Part shown: positions 43,235 through 51,319 of the stretch, piece by piece
How the letters are laid out: each line of letters begins with the position of its first letter
How positions within the stretch are numbered: position 1 is the first letter of the stretch
NCBI GenBank assembly: GCA_044221315.1
Contig: JBGAPK010000003.1
Coordinates: 124,001-188,000, forward strand
Source of the DNA: JAFEBO01 sp044221315
GTDB taxonomy: Bacteria > Planctomycetota > Phycisphaerae > Phycisphaerales > UBA1924
Length of the DNA stretch: 64,000 nucleotides
Direction of reading: 5' to 3'
Notes under the pieces: generated by a model
Told to the model about the DNA's origin: nothing
The model's input: the letters and a program-made list of their open reading frames with translations, nothing else
Database searches by the model: none
Program-made: the position numbers and the translations under genes

Positions 43235-45199
43235 ATGAGTCGGCGAACGTGGATTGCCGCGCTGGCTCTTGCGGCGGGCGCGGGATGCTCGCTGGGTGCG
43301 GTGGTGCATGTGAACATCGCGGCGGGGCCGGGCGGGGATGGGACGACGTGGGCGACGGCGTTCAATGCGCTTGATGTGGGGCTTGGTGCGGCGCAGTCGG
43401 GGGATCAGGTGTGGGTGGCGCAGGGGACGTACCTGACTCCGCCGCCGGCGCCTTCGTACTCGCGGTTTGTCGTGCCGAGCGGCGTGAGCCTGTACGGCGG
43501 GTTCGCTGGGACGGAGAGTTCGGTCGGCCAGGCCCAGCCCGGCGTGAACATCACAATCCTCAAGGGGCTGATCCAGGATCCGGCGGGGGGCGGATCGGTG
43601 CTGGTGATCCGCACGAGCAGCGGGACGATCGTCTCTGGGTTCACGATCCGTGACGGGCTCGCGGGCAGCATCGGTGCCAACCACAAGGGCGGCGGCGGCG
43701 TGATGATCGACGGGGGCAATGTGACGATCACGGACTGCACGCTCACGAACAACAGAACCTATGCGCCACCGAGCGGGAATTACGGGCGCGGCGGCGCGGT
43801 GTGCATCTTCAACGGCGCGACGGTGACGGTGGAGAAGTGCGTGCTAGATGCGAACTACACCCACGGTTGGGCTCCCTTCGACTTCCTGCCGTTCACGCCT
43901 CCGGCGCCCGGGCATGGTGGAGCGATTTATGTTGAGAGCAGCGCGCTGACGGTGCTGGACTCGACGTTTTCCAATAACCACGGGGGCGGCAGTTCGACAA
44001 GCTGTGCCGCGGGGATGGTGCTCCCGGCAGGCGAGGCGGCGTCGGGCGGGGCGGTGTACGCGCTCGATTCGAACCTTTCCGTCTCGGGCTGCACGTTCAC
44101 CGGCAATGCCGGAGGCTCGTCGGAGGGGTACCCGTGCGGGTATGTCGATCCGCTGTATCCGGACATTCCGGTGGGAGGTGCGGCGGGCGACGGGGGAGCG
44201 ATCTACCTGAACGGGGGCAATGCGGGGATTTCGCGGTGCATCTTCGTGAACAACAGCGCGGGGCAGAGTGATGCGGGCTCGGGATCGGGCGGGGCGATCT
44301 TCGCGGCCGGGCCGGCGTACTTTGCGAATTGCCGGTTCCTCGGCAATCGCGCCGGCGATGGCTTGGAGTCGGGTAACGCGGGAGACGGCGGCGGTGTCTA
44401 TGCGAGCGCTCAGGTCTTCTTTGTGAATTCCGAATTCACCGGGAACGCGGCGGGCGTCGGTTCGTCCACCGTGGCGCCGCCGGGCCTGGACGGAATCGGA
44501 GGCGCGATCTACGCCGCGGGATCAAACAGGATCGACAATTGCACGATCGCCAAGAACAGTTCTCGCGGCGAGGCGGCGGGCACCTACGGCGCCAACTTGG
44601 CAAACTCGATCGTGTACTTCAATGAGTCCACGCTTCTGGGCCAGAGCCTTGATGCGCAGGTCATCGGCGGCTCGGCGCTCTACAGCATCGTTCAGGGTTG
44701 GATTCCTTCTCTCTACGATCCGATCTATCGCAACTCGAACGCCGATCCAATGTTTGCCGCTCTGATCGGGTCCGACGGCATCCCGGGCACGCTCGACGAC
44801 AACGCGCGCCTGACTGAAGGATCACTCGCGATCGATTCGGCGAATGCCACGCGGTTGTACTCGGATCTCAATGTCAACAACATTCCCGAGTTTCTCAACT
44901 ATGACCTCGATGACAAGCCACGCATCGTTGATGATCCGCTCGTGGTCAACACCAGCTTCGGCCCGCCTCTCGACCGCGGCGCCTACGAGTTCGGGCGCGC
45001 CTGCACCGGCGATCTGAACGGGGACGGGCAGGTGGATGACTTGGACTTTGTGATCTTTGCGAAGGCGTACGACCTGCTCGATTGCTCGGACCCGGGGATG
45101 CCGGTGGGGTGTCCTTCGGACCTCAACGGGGACGGGGCGGTGGATGATGGAGATTTCGTGCGGTTTGTGGAGGCGTACAACGAGTTGGTGTGTCCGTAG
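43235..45199 (+). CDS. Exported beta-helix protein with C-terminal dockerin-like pair
   Basis: This 654-residue protein has a signal peptide (RRTWIAALALAAGAGCSLGA), then a right-handed beta-helix with repeated SGFTIRDGLA-, NVTITDCTLTNN- and GNAGGSSEGY-type rungs, many containing Asn ladders and Cys pairs. The C-terminal dockerin-like module has both units: CTGDLNGDGQVDDLDFVIF and CPSDLNGDGAVDDGDFVRF, ending ELVCP. It is related in architecture to 21673-23781 but has a distinct N-terminal region. Likely surface-located and glycan-binding or adhesive; not recognised as an enzyme. ATG at 43235 is the reasonable start; the frame runs further upstream. Confidence 0.82.
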   Translation: MSRRTWIAALALAAGAGCSLGAVVHVNIAAGPGGDGTTWATAFNALDVGLGAAQSGDQVWVAQGTYLTPPPAPSYSRFVVPSGVSLYGGFAGTESSVGQAQPGVNITILKGLIQDPAGGGSVLVIRTSSGTIVSGFTIRDGLAGSIGANHKGGGGVMIDGGNVTITDCTLTNNRTYAPPSGNYGRGGAVCIFNGATVTVEKCVLDANYTHGWAPFDFLPFTPPAPGHGGAIYVESSALTVLDSTFSNNHGGGSSTSCAAGMVLPAGEAASGGAVYALDSNLSVSGCTFTGNAGGSSEGYPCGYVDPLYPDIPVGGAAGDGGAIYLNGGNAGISRCIFVNNSAGQSDAGSGSGGAIFAAGPAYFANCRFLGNRAGDGLESGNAGDGGGVYASAQVFFVNSEFTGNAAGVGSSTVAPPGLDGIGGAIYAAGSNRIDNCTIAKNSSRGEAAGTYGANLANSIVYFNESTLLGQSLDAQVIGGSALYSIVQGWIPSLYDPIYRNSNADPMFAALIGSDGIPGTLDDNARLTEGSLAIDSANATRLYSDLNVNNIPEFLNYDLDDKPRIVDDPLVVNTSFGPPLDRGAYEFGRACTGDLNGDGQVDDLDFVIFAKAYDLLDCSDPGMPVGCPSDLNGDGAVDDGDFVRFVEAYNELVCP

Positions 45200-45221
45200 T
45201 CGAATTGGAAACAGGACAAAG

Positions 45222-45371
45222 ACACACCGACCTCGGAGAAACCAAGGTCAGTTGGGTCAGTTAGACGGGACCGTGATTCGTGCCACTGACCTTTCTTCAA
45301 GGTCGGTGGGTTTGGGCCTTAGGAAAGCCGGAAAGGCACACTGACCTCGGAGGAACCGAGGTCAGTGGCAC
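45222..45371. repeat. REP palindromes downstream of a RAYT gene (three copies)
   Basis: REP copies at about 45222-45252, 45280-45310 and 45334-45371 share the stem CACTGACCT/AGGTCAGTG. The second and third are in inverted orientation and form a BIME-like pair joined by TTTGGGCCTTAGGAAAGCCG. The same pair recurs at 46084-46178 beyond the transposase gene. Confidence 0.88.
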
Positions 45372-45965
45372 TTACATGTAACCGTAGGACCGGATCCACG
45401 CGGCCAATTCACGTTCGTTGAGCAGGGGCAGATCGCACGGGCGGACGCCCTCTCGCTCGCCCATCCACCAGCGGACGCTGGACCACTCCCACTGCTCCGG
45501 ATGTTCGACGATGCCGCGCTCGACGGGGTTGCGGTGGATGTAGCGGATTTCACGTCGGAGTTCGAACTCGTCGCGAACGTTGCGATCGAAGCCGCCGCCG
45601 GGTTGCCAGAATCGCGGGCGGCCGGAGGTTGTACGGATTCGATCGAGTATGGGAGCGCGGAGTTTGGTCCAGCGTTCGAGCACCTTCATGGATGTGCTCA
45701 GTTTGATTGAGAGGAGAATCCGGTCCATCGTGGCTTTGCTTCTCGGGTGCATGAGAATGTGCACGTGCTCGGGCATGACGACCCAAGCGAACAGAGAGAA
45801 GCCGAATTTATCGCGGGCCTGATAGAGCGACTCGACGAAGGTGTTCTTGGCGCCCGGCTTGGCGAAGAGCTGAAAGCGACGGTAGCAAGAGAAAGTGATG
45901 AAGCGGACGCCGTGTTCGTGGCGGTGGAACTTCTTTCGAATGACTTTGGGGGCCGATTGATCCAC
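45372..45965 (-). CDS. REP-associated tyrosine transposase (RAYT)
   Basis: This 197-residue protein belongs to the Y1 HUH endonuclease group related to IS200/IS605 transposases: HUH motif in MPEHVHILMHP, the family signature YIHRNPVERGIVEHPEQWEWSSV, with RFWQPGGGFDRNV preceding it. RAYTs process REP palindromes in other bacteria. The gene is bracketed by REP copies at 45222-45371 and 45991-46270, with the same palindrome on both sides, so the transposase and its substrates sit together. No transposon ends other than REPs are visible, so this is a domesticated-type single gene. It is presumably cytoplasmic. Confidence 0.93.
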   Translation of the reverse strand: MDQSAPKVIRKKFHRHEHGVRFITFSCYRRFQLFAKPGAKNTFVESLYQARDKFGFSLFAWVVMPEHVHILMHPRSKATMDRILLSIKLSTSMKVLERWTKLRAPILDRIRTTSGRPRFWQPGGGFDRNVRDEFELRREIRYIHRNPVERGIVEHPEQWEWSSVRWWMGEREGVRPCDLPLLNERELAAWIRSYGYM

Positions 45966-45984
45966 GTCGGGAAGATAGCGAATC

Positions 45985-46270
45985 GGAGCGAAGGCACACT
46001 GACCTCGGAGGAACCGAGGTCAGTGGCACATGAAGTCAGGGCGCCAGTGGACGCCAAGGGAAGATACAGGACGGAGAGGAAGTCGTGCCACCGACCTTGC
46101 TTCAAGGTCAGTGGGTTTGGGGCTTAGGAAAGCCGGAAAGGCACACTGACCTCGGAGGAACCGAGGTCAGTGGCACATAAGCTCAGGGCCACCCGCCGAA
46201 TCGGAGCGAAGGCACACTGACCTCGGAGGAACCGAGGTCAGTGGCACATAAGCTCAGGGCCACCCGCCTA
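45985..46270. repeat. REP palindromes upstream of the RAYT gene (four copies)
   Basis: REP copies occur at 45991-46030, 46084-46114 (inverted), 46137-46178 and 46209-46250. Copies two and three form the same BIME-like pair as at 45280-45371. The segment GAATCGGAGCGAAGGCACAC precedes copies one and four, and TAAGCTCAGGGCCACCCGCC follows copies three and four, so copies have been amplified in tandem blocks. Confidence 0.88.
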
Positions 46271-46405
46271 ATTTCAAACAGAGGATGGATGCGCCGTCAT
46301 AGAACGCGGCGAAGAAACCATGTCCTCGGAGAACCGACATTGGTTGTCCAAAGCAGCCGCCGACATCGCCCGTGCCCGATAGTCGGCAAATTGTTTCAAG
46401 TGCAA

Positions 46406-46927
46406 CTACTTCTTTTTCTGTTCCTCATCCCATGCTGCCTGCATGAGCGCATCGGGGGGCATGGGATTGGCGTGCTTGACGACCCTGCCGCAATCCGGAC
46501 ATCGCGTCGGACCGGGCTTGCCCATCGACTCGTTGAGAATGACCACGGTGGGCTTGAGCTTGGCTTTGCCGTCCTTTGTCCAGAAGCACGCTTCGACGGG
46601 ATACAGATTCTTCTTGCCGGTCTTCGGGTTTGTGAACGGCAGGCGAGCTTCCTTGGCGATTGGAACTTTTTCGAAGACTTCCTGCGTCTCCGCGTCCATC
46701 AAAGTCAAGAAGAAGGCTGCGCGGGCAGGATTATTGCGGTAAGAGCCCACGAGGTTCATGACCACGTAGCCAAGCACCACCATCGAAACCACGAAGCCAC
46801 CGATGGCAATCCAAACGCGCTTGTCCGCCCCGCCTCCGCCGCCGATCTTCTTGCTCTTTTTTGTCGGCGCCGGAGAATCCTCTATGTCTTCCATCAGAGA
46901 GTGAGCCGAGGTTCGGGTCGACGCCAT
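46406..46927 (-). CDS. Hypothetical membrane protein with C-terminal zinc-ribbon-like motif
   Basis: This 173-residue protein has a low-complexity N-terminus (PTKKSKKIGGGGGADKR), one transmembrane helix (VWIAIGGFVVSMVVLGYVVMNLVG), and a soluble C-terminal domain. The latter contains LTLMDAETQEVFEKVPIA and GPTRCPDCGRVVKHANP, a CPxCG motif that could bind zinc but with only one visible Cys pair. The start at 46927 is the best-fitting ATG. It lies downstream of the prepilin-like gene on the same strand, 53 bases after its stop, so the two may be cotranscribed. Confidence 0.6.
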   Translation of the reverse strand: MASTRTSAHSLMEDIEDSPAPTKKSKKIGGGGGADKRVWIAIGGFVVSMVVLGYVVMNLVGSYRNNPARAAFFLTLMDAETQEVFEKVPIAKEARLPFTNPKTGKKNLYPVEACFWTKDGKAKLKPTVVILNESMGKPGPTRCPDCGRVVKHANPMPPDALMQAAWDEEQKKK

Positions 46928-46979
46928 CGAGGGTGCTCCGCCGGGACGTGATTCGGTTGCCCTAGTGGGGCAGGATAGG

Positions 46980-48128
46980 TCAGGGGAAAACGTAGCCCTG
47001 GCTCGTGTAGGGCGATGCGTTGCACTGCTGGGGGAATGCGGCCTTGGTCGTCTTCCATGCATCGAGCTGTCGATTGGGAAGAATGGTCGTTCCCCTTGGC
47101 ATCCAGAGCATCGGATTGGTAGCCTGGAGATCGTTCATGGACTCAACGTGCGTATCGAAAAAGGCAACATTGCCAATGCATTGCACGCCGCCACGCTGGG
47201 TCGCACTTCCCGCGTTGGGTTCCACTTTCTTGAGACCGTGTCGGAATGCCCAGTAGCGAGCATCAACTCGATTAGTGTCCCAAGCACCGCCGGCTTCACC
47301 CGGAGCGGCATATCGAGAAAGCCCGTGGCTGTCATTAAACCACGGGCCGACATCGCCGAAGGGCCCGCCAAAGCTTGCGTTGATCGCGAAGTCATAATCC
47401 GGAGCGACACTCTGGGCGCCGGGGGTGCCCGCGGTTGCATAACGATGTCCGTCGAACGAAAGCGCCTTCTGACTTGGCGTTCCCACACTGGAAAACAATG
47501 GCCGGTACCCCCCGCGATCTGCAATTCTCAAATTGGCACCGATGTTTGTGCCGAGGGGAGAAGGCTCGGTGGTGGACGTGAACTGGGTGCTCCAACAGTA
47601 CGAACTCATTCGAAGATTGCCGAAATAGGAGGGAGCCGCTCCGAACGGGGTCATCTCAAAGTTGTTTTCCGGACAGTTAAAAGACGAGATTTTCCCGTAC
47701 CAAGCCATTCGGCTCGCGCGAATCTCGTCTCCCTGAGAGCCTTTCAACGTCGCGGCGTCCACTCCATCTCCAGGACCGCGCATTCCGCTGTAGGACGCGA
47801 GCACGCCCACCCAGTCGAATGGCGACGTCGCCACTCCGTTGAATTCTTCCGCGACGGTTGGTGTGGCCGATCCGCCCGAAACGGCAGGCTTGCCCGCGGC
47901 GGCGAACCCGCTCGTGCTTGGGCTGCCAGGAATCCAATCTTTGGAATCCGTTCCGTAGGTGTTTGCACTCACCATCAACTGGCGTTGATTGCTCGAGCAA
48001 ATCAGTGTTCTCGCGGTTCGTCTCGCCGAGCCAAGGGCCGGCAGCAGAATGGAAATCAACAACGCGATGATCGCTATGACGATGAGCAACTCGATGAGGG
48101 TGAAGCCGGACCGCTTTGTCTTTTCCAT
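46980..48128 (-). CDS. Prepilin-type N-terminal methylation protein
   Basis: This 382-residue protein has a type IV prepilin signal: a short basic leader (MEKTKRSG), the cleavage site G/FTLIELLIVIAIIALLIS with Glu5, and a long hydrophobic helix. The mature domain is beta-rich with the C-terminal HGLKKVEPN, GNVAFFDTHVESMND region characteristic of planctomycete pseudopilins (DUF1559-like). ATG at 48128 follows AAAGG. Pilin-processing genes are not in the window. Probably a pseudopilin assembled in a secretion or adhesion apparatus. Confidence 0.88.
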   Translation of the reverse strand: MEKTKRSGFTLIELLIVIAIIALLISILLPALGSARRTARTLICSSNQRQLMVSANTYGTDSKDWIPGSPSTSGFAAAGKPAVSGGSATPTVAEEFNGVATSPFDWVGVLASYSGMRGPGDGVDAATLKGSQGDEIRASRMAWYGKISSFNCPENNFEMTPFGAAPSYFGNLRMSSYCWSTQFTSTTEPSPLGTNIGANLRIADRGGYRPLFSSVGTPSQKALSFDGHRYATAGTPGAQSVAPDYDFAINASFGGPFGDVGPWFNDSHGLSRYAAPGEAGGAWDTNRVDARYWAFRHGLKKVEPNAGSATQRGGVQCIGNVAFFDTHVESMNDLQATNPMLWMPRGTTILPNRQLDAWKTTKAAFPQQCNASPYTSQGYVFP

Positions 48129-48623
48129 GACCAGACCTTTCTGGAGGCATCGACCTCCCTCAGCGGCGGAATCGCCGCGGCCCATTCCTCGACCGAGCGG
48201 GTTCACCGTGCCCGAGCGGCCGGGGCGGGTTTGTATACCCACCACCCACCGGACAGTTGGTGAAGATGCGATCGGACAACAGCAGCATATCAGATTGTGG
48301 GCCTGTGGGGACAGGATGTCGCGGATGCGGATTCCGAATTGCGGATCGGGGGTAGAGATGCGTGGAATCAGGGAAAGCACAACCCTACCACAATACGAAC
48401 ATTGACGGGCTTGTCTCGGTGGATTCTACGGAGCGGGCGGGCATCGGTGCGATCGGGCGGTCCGATTTGGCCCTGAACTTCGCTGAATCTTTGCGCGGTA
48501 AGGCCGGGCCGCAAGTCCACAGGGGAATGCAAGCGGCGGGAGCAAAGCGCGGTCAGACTTGAGAAGTGGATGGTGCGCGCCGGTGTGGCCGCGGCCAATC
48601 AGGGGGTATGAGGAGCGAGTGAG
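48129..48623. other. Intergenic region between prepilin-like and NHL genes
   Basis: The 495 bases include a stretch of the GGATTTCGGATTGC-type repeat (around 48325-48350, CGGATGCGGATTCCGAATTG) and no convincing gene. Small open frames on both strands lack codon or domain support. Promoter sites for the divergent genes presumably lie here but no consensus is clear. Confidence 0.5.
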
Positions 48624-49628
48624 ATGTTGAATCGTGATGCGTCGCGGCAGGAAAGCGTTGGAGTCGGTGAGACGAACCTCCCAAACCCCCCCACCCTCTC
48701 CCCTCGGGGGAGGGGCTTCAGAGTGGCTGCGATCACGCTGGGCTTGACGCTGCTGGCTTCGATGGCAGCGGCGAAGGAGATGCTGGTCTGCGGGTTTGGG
48801 AACAACGCGGTCTACCGCTACGACATGAGCGGCAACCTGCTGGGGACGCTGGATGCGGCGGGGAACCTGTCCGGGCCGCTGTGCGCGAAGATGGGGCCTG
48901 ACGGGAAGATCTATGTGACGAGCGAGGGGAACAACCGGATCGTGCGGTTCAGCGCGAGTTCGGGGGCGCTGGTGGACACGTTTATCAGCGACGCGGGGCT
49001 GGACTCCCCCACCGGGCTCGCGTGGGACAAGAGCGGGAACTTGTATGTGTCGAGTTTCAACGGGAACAAGGTGCGGAAGTACAACGGGGCGACGGGGGCG
49101 TACCTGAGCGACTTCGTGACGGCGGGGAGCGGGCTCCTGAGCGGCGCGGACAACGGGATGACGTTCGGGCCGGACGGGAACCTGTATGTGCCGAGTTACA
49201 ACAACAACCGGATCATCAAGTACAACGGGACGACGGGGGCGCTTATCGGGAATTTCATCCCGAGCATCGGGCGGCCGCGGGTGTTTGAGTGGGTCGGGGC
49301 GAGCGTGTATGTGACGAGCGAGACGCAGAACGCGGTGAAGAAGTACAACGGGACAAACGGGGTGGCGCAGGGGAACCTGGTGGCGCCGGGGGCGGGAGGA
49401 TTACGGACGCCGATCGGGATGGTGTTTGACGGGGACGGGTTTATTTATGTGACGTCGGCGACGAACCAGGTTTTGAAGTATGACGCGGCGACGGGGGCGT
49501 TTGTCGGGGTGTTCGTGGACACGCTGCCGACGGGGCTGTTTCAGCCGGCGTTTTTGACGATTATCCCGGGACCGGGAGGGTGGGTTTTGATGGCTTTGGG
49601 AATGGGGGCGATGCGGCGGCGGCGCTGA
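48624..49628 (+). CDS. Exported NHL-repeat protein with PEP-CTERM-like tail
   Basis: This 334-residue protein contains an NHL-type beta-propeller with repeated units such as MSGNLLGTLDAAG and KYNGTTGALIGNF, each bearing GPDG(K/N)(I/L)YV strands. The C-terminus IPGPGGWVLMALGMGAM followed by RRRR is a PEP-CTERM-like sorting tail. The N-terminus is odd: residues 17-32 are translated from an inverted palindromic element (copy E) that precedes the hydrophobic signal segment (AAITLGLTLLASMAAA). The first Met could be ATG 48624 (GGAG just upstream) or a GTG at 48723 right after the element, where GGAGGGG from the element would serve as ribosome site. Confidence 0.78.
   Translation: MLNRDASRQESVGVGETNLPNPPTLSPRGRGFRVAAITLGLTLLASMAAAKEMLVCGFGNNAVYRYDMSGNLLGTLDAAGNLSGPLCAKMGPDGKIYVTSEGNNRIVRFSASSGALVDTFISDAGLDSPTGLAWDKSGNLYVSSFNGNKVRKYNGATGAYLSDFVTAGSGLLSGADNGMTFGPDGNLYVPSYNNNRIIKYNGTTGALIGNFIPSIGRPRVFEWVGASVYVTSETQNAVKKYNGTNGVAQGNLVAPGAGGLRTPIGMVFDGDGFIYVTSATNQVLKYDAATGAFVGVFVDTLPTGLFQPAFLTIIPGPGGWVLMALGMGAMRRRR
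48669..48724 (-). repeat. Palindromic element, copy E, within a coding start
   Basis: Reverse orientation of the A-D family: CTGAAGCCCCTCCCCCGAGG and TTTGGGAGGTTCGTCT. It overlaps the first codons of the NHL gene and may supply its Shine-Dalgarno sequence. Confidence 0.7.
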
Positions 49629-49751
49629 GCGGGCGGAAAGGCCGATGGGTCTGATGGGTCGAATGGGACCTATGAGGCCTCTTTACAAGAGTCTGAAAAC
49701 GACGACACCCCGGAGGCGATGGCGTTGGCCAGCGCGTCCGGGGTGTCGCTT

Positions 49752-50108
49752 TGAGAGAGGAGGAGAGAGAGTTCTGTGGTTGTCAATCGGCGTCAGACCG
49801 GGTGTGGCGTGGCGCCTGGAGGAGGAGAGAGAGAGTTCGGTTTTCAAATCGGCGTCTGCCTGGTGAGGCTCGGCGCCAAGAGAGAGGAGGAGAGAGAGTT
49901 CTGTGGTTGTCAATCGGCGTCAGACCCGGATGAGGCGTGGCGCCTGGAGGAGAGGAGAGAGAGTCTTTGAAGTTTTCAAATCGGCGTCTGCCCGGTTGAG
50001 GCTCGGCGCCAAGAGAGGAGGAGAGAGAGTTCTGTGGTTGTCAATCGGCGTCAGACCCGGATGAGGCGTGGCGCCTGGAGGAGAGGAGAGAGAGTTCGGT
50101 TTCAATCC
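49752..50108. repeat. Higher-order minisatellite, alternating A-B monomers
   Basis: Two related ~60-68-bp monomers alternate A-B-A-B-A with a truncated sixth. Monomer A has GAGAGAGTTCTGTGGTTGTC, CAATCGGCGTCAGACC and GGCGTGGCGCC; monomer B has GAGAGAGTTCGGTTTTC, AAATCGGCGTCTGCC and GGCTCGGCGCC. The A copies start about 127 and 131 bases apart (TTCTGTGG at 49772, 49899 and 50030). The array ends abruptly in TTCAATCCGTCGGGGATTG. Confidence 0.85.
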
Positions 50109-50565
50109 GTCGGGGATTGAGTTCTTGATTGCATTCTTCGGTTTTCAGCGGGCCTTGAGGCACCCGATGAGAGAGTTGCCGGCGGGGGACGAAACCTTGC
50201 AGGTGTGGAGAAAGAATTTTTCGGAAGGGGAAAAGGCAGGGAAACACGGGGGGCCACGGAGGGATGGCAGAGGAGAGTGAAACGGATTCGACTTGAATCT
50301 CGCGCGATCGTGGACGCGAAATTCCCGCAGAGACCTCCGGCCCCCCCCCTCCGTCATCGCTCCGCAAAGCCTGCGCGATGCCACCTCCCCCGTTGGCAAC
50401 GGGGGAGGGAGAAATACTCGGGAACGCAATGAACAAATTGGAATTCGCTTGATGGCCGTGGCGAACGCGGGGGATGGAACCCAGGACGGAGGCAACAGCG
50501 CCCTTCACTTCGTTTCGGGCTCGTTCGGCACGATTTCGGCGGTATTGGGGCGGCGGGCGATGCGG
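50109..50565. repeat. Mixed repeat remnants, including element copy 2
   Basis: The stretch contains a CACGGAG-type remnant at 50230-50270 (CACGGGGGGCCACGG) and, at 50298-50430, the second copy of the dispersed element of 41688-41822 (CTCGCGCGATCGTG; hairpin CCTCCCCCGTTGGCAACGGG). No gene is convincing in the remaining ~460 bases before the lipoprotein gene. Confidence 0.7.
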
Positions 50566-51291
50566 CTAGGGATTGGTCCGTGAGGTGAGGACCATGTCGC
50601 CGTCTTTGATGAGACCGATGCCGGGGGCGTAGAGCTTGTGGCTTGTGCCGCGCTCGAGGGGCGATGTTTCGGCGAGCTTGGCGACGCTGGTGAACTTGCC
50701 GGCGGGGGTATCGAGTTGCTCGGAGACGCTGACGACTTCGCAGCGGTCCTGAGCGATGCCGGGGGCCCACTCCTGGTAGAAGCGGTCGCCGAGGTTTAGG
50801 ACGCCGGGCATCATGAGACCGAAGCGGGCGCCGTTCTCGCCGGACTTCCAGGCGCCTTCGTGATTGACGAGTGCGCCGTTCTTGTAGATGTCAACCTCTT
50901 CGCCGAAGTAGTAGACGTCGCCGGTTTCGGGATCGCAGGCGAAGAAGTTGCGGGAGATTTCTTTGATGCCGCGGGGGGTTTCTTCGCGCTCTTCGACGAT
51001 GCGGGTTTCGACGCCGTCGACGGTGCGGGTTTCGTTGAGGACGGTGATGGTGAGGGTTTCGTCGCCGCCCTTGAACTGGCTGATGGAGCCGGGGTGGAGA
51101 GGGAAGAAGAGGTTGTTGCCGGTGGAGACGAGTTTGGCTTTGTCCACGGCGAAGGTGGAGCGGAATGCGTCATCGTCGGTGGGGCTGGCCATCGGGCCGC
51201 TGTTGTTGTAGGGCTTGTAGCCGCGGTTGCAGGCGGAGAGCGCGAGGGCCGCGGCGGCGAGGCAGAGCGCGGGCGCGATGTTCTTGCGCAT
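50566..51291 (-). CDS. Lipoprotein of unknown function
   Basis: This 241-residue protein has a lipoprotein signal (MRKNIAPALCLAAAALALSAC, lipobox LSAC). The mature domain is beta-rich, with SISQFKGGDETLTITVLNE, IVEEREETPRG and PAGKFTSVAKLAE strands. This resembles a barrel-like DUF family seen in planctomycetes, but I cannot name it. The ATG at 51291 follows AGGAG by 7 bases. It lies 28 bases after argG on the same strand and may be cotranscribed with it; no link to arginine synthesis is evident. Confidence 0.75.
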   Translation of the reverse strand: MRKNIAPALCLAAAALALSACNRGYKPYNNSGPMASPTDDDAFRSTFAVDKAKLVSTGNNLFFPLHPGSISQFKGGDETLTITVLNETRTVDGVETRIVEEREETPRGIKEISRNFFACDPETGDVYYFGEEVDIYKNGALVNHEGAWKSGENGARFGLMMPGVLNLGDRFYQEWAPGIAQDRCEVVSVSEQLDTPAGKFTSVAKLAETSPLERGTSHKLYAPGIGLIKDGDMVLTSRTNP

Positions 51292-51319
51292 GGAACTTCT
51301 CCTGCGGGGCGCGAGATTC

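Noticed and set aside
49752..50108. CRISPR array
   Set aside because: Repeats are adjacent or imperfect monomers in dimers with no unique spacers, and no cas genes are nearby.
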